From Sulfolobales archaeon (GTDB lineage: Archaea; Thermoproteota; Thermoprotei_A; Sulfolobales; NBVN01): a stretch of 64,000 bases of DNA. The translations under genes and the position numbers were made by a program. The notes below the pieces were generated by a model that had not been told where the DNA came from, made no database searches, and worked only from the letters and a program-made list of their open reading frames with translations. Below are positions 63,539 through 64,000 of this stretch, piece by piece (within the stretch, counting starts at the first letter, position 1; every line of letters starts with the position of its first letter). Where the stretch lies: positions 134,481 to 198,480 of the forward strand of contig JANXEN010000001.1 in NCBI GenBank assembly GCA_025058345.1, written 5' to 3'.

Positions 63539-63626
63539 TTTAAACCCCTACATAGTGATGTTACGCAGCATTATGAAATAAAAATAGTGTATTATTTTTA
63601 CAGCTGATTGAGGGTTATTCGATACC

Positions 63627-63809
63627 TTAGGCTGGGTAGTCGTCTGGAACCTTAGCTCTGAAATATTTGCCTGACTCCGGGCTCTTGAAGAGACCTATCT
63701 TAACTCCTTTTCTACCCTTAGGTGCTAAAGTCCATACCTTCTCAGGTGCTAGCTGAACTTCTTTACCTGTTGTAGGGTCCTTTACCTTTATAGGCGCCTT
63801 CTTTGACAT
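63627..63809 (-). CDS. creN7: chromatin protein Cren7
   Basis: 60-aa DNA-bending chromatin protein, specific to Thermoproteota. The core [20 protein letters not shown] and [14 protein letters not shown] match the family closely, including the residues that intercalate in the DNA minor groove. The near-invariant sequence makes this a strong lineage marker. GGTG lies 9 nt upstream of the ATG. Confidence 0.97.
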   Translation of the reverse strand: MSKKAPIKVKDPTTGKEVQLAPEKVWTLAPKGRKGVKIGLFKSPESGKYFRAKVPDDYPA

Positions 63810-64000
63810 AGCCTACATCACCATGATACTAATAAGTAGCCATTGTTTAAAAGTTACGTCGAACCTTTAAAATATGATAATTATCACAAATAAAATTTTA
63901 CATAAGAATATTTGAAGGAATGCTTTAATAATCCCTTTATGGAATATCTATTAGGTCATTTAGCTATAATCAAAGTTTTAACTGTATGATTAAAATGCTC

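Overview
The window is about 38-40 % G+C, gene-dense and archaeal. It carries reverse gyrase, Cren7 chromatin protein, an A-type ATP synthase, RNAP subunits P and K, replication factor C, Cdc6/Orc1, PriL, GGGP synthase, GatDE, TiaS and Sec61-beta. Cren7 with reverse gyrase points to a hyperthermophilic or strongly thermophilic Thermoproteota (Thermoprotei, 'Crenarchaeota'). I cannot name the genus. Translation signals fit: many starts are TTG or GTG, and most confident starts lie 5-9 bases after a GGTG core. I used that rule to choose several starts.

Layout: 1-6.6 kb holds the end of family-B DNA polymerase, an intron-containing tRNA-Lys with a C/D sRNA upstream, and a pyruvate-type 2-oxoacid:ferredoxin oxidoreductase operon (porGDAB). 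5.9-10.8 kb holds reverse gyrase coupled to an inactive-looking nitrilase-fold protein, then a gap with two C/D sRNAs. 10.8-17.5 kb holds a tungsten aldehyde:ferredoxin oxidoreductase, PCNA, an Lrp regulator, an unknown gene, PriL, MetRS and a candidate H/ACA RNA. 17.5-24.5 kb is the A-ATPase operon K-E-C-F-A-B-D followed by a UPF0216 gene, with no a/I or H subunit. 24.5-30.2 kb holds intron-containing tRNA-His, a PINA-like PIN/ATPase, a SWIM zinc protein, Elf1, GGGP synthase, a pilin-like protein, a tiny gene, a two-HTH regulator, MazG and Sec61-beta. 30.1-33.7 kb is a second por operon with a divergent HTH-CBS regulator.

34.2-37.5 kb is an RNA-maturation group: tiaS, a stand-alone RAM protein, tsr3, RNase P RNA and a TRAM protein. 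37.6-43 kb holds rfcS-rfcL, a winged-helix gene with cdc6, and nop5. 43.1-47.4 kb holds eS30, gatD-gatE, aIF1, rpoP and tRNA-Asn. 47.7-50.2 kb is the most accessory part: a membrane-anchored CAP-domain protein, inverted repeats and a decayed transposase. 50.2-55.5 kb holds topoisomerase IA, an M50 protease, rpoK and a thermosome subunit. 55.7-58.0 kb is a group of poorly known proteins, including a PP-loop-fold protein without its PP-loop and a thioredoxin-fold protein without CxxC. The end holds a C/D sRNA behind the S-adenosylmethionine synthetase gene, SmAP, a DUF460 protein, signal peptidase, a zinc ribbon, a phosphodiesterase and Cren7.

Functionally this is core chromosome: DNA replication and topology, tRNA/rRNA maturation, and ferredoxin-linked 2-oxoacid and aldehyde oxidation feeding an ion-driven ATP synthase. 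I found no CRISPR array, provirus or defence island. The less expected content is small RNAs, very short genes and degenerate-fold proteins.
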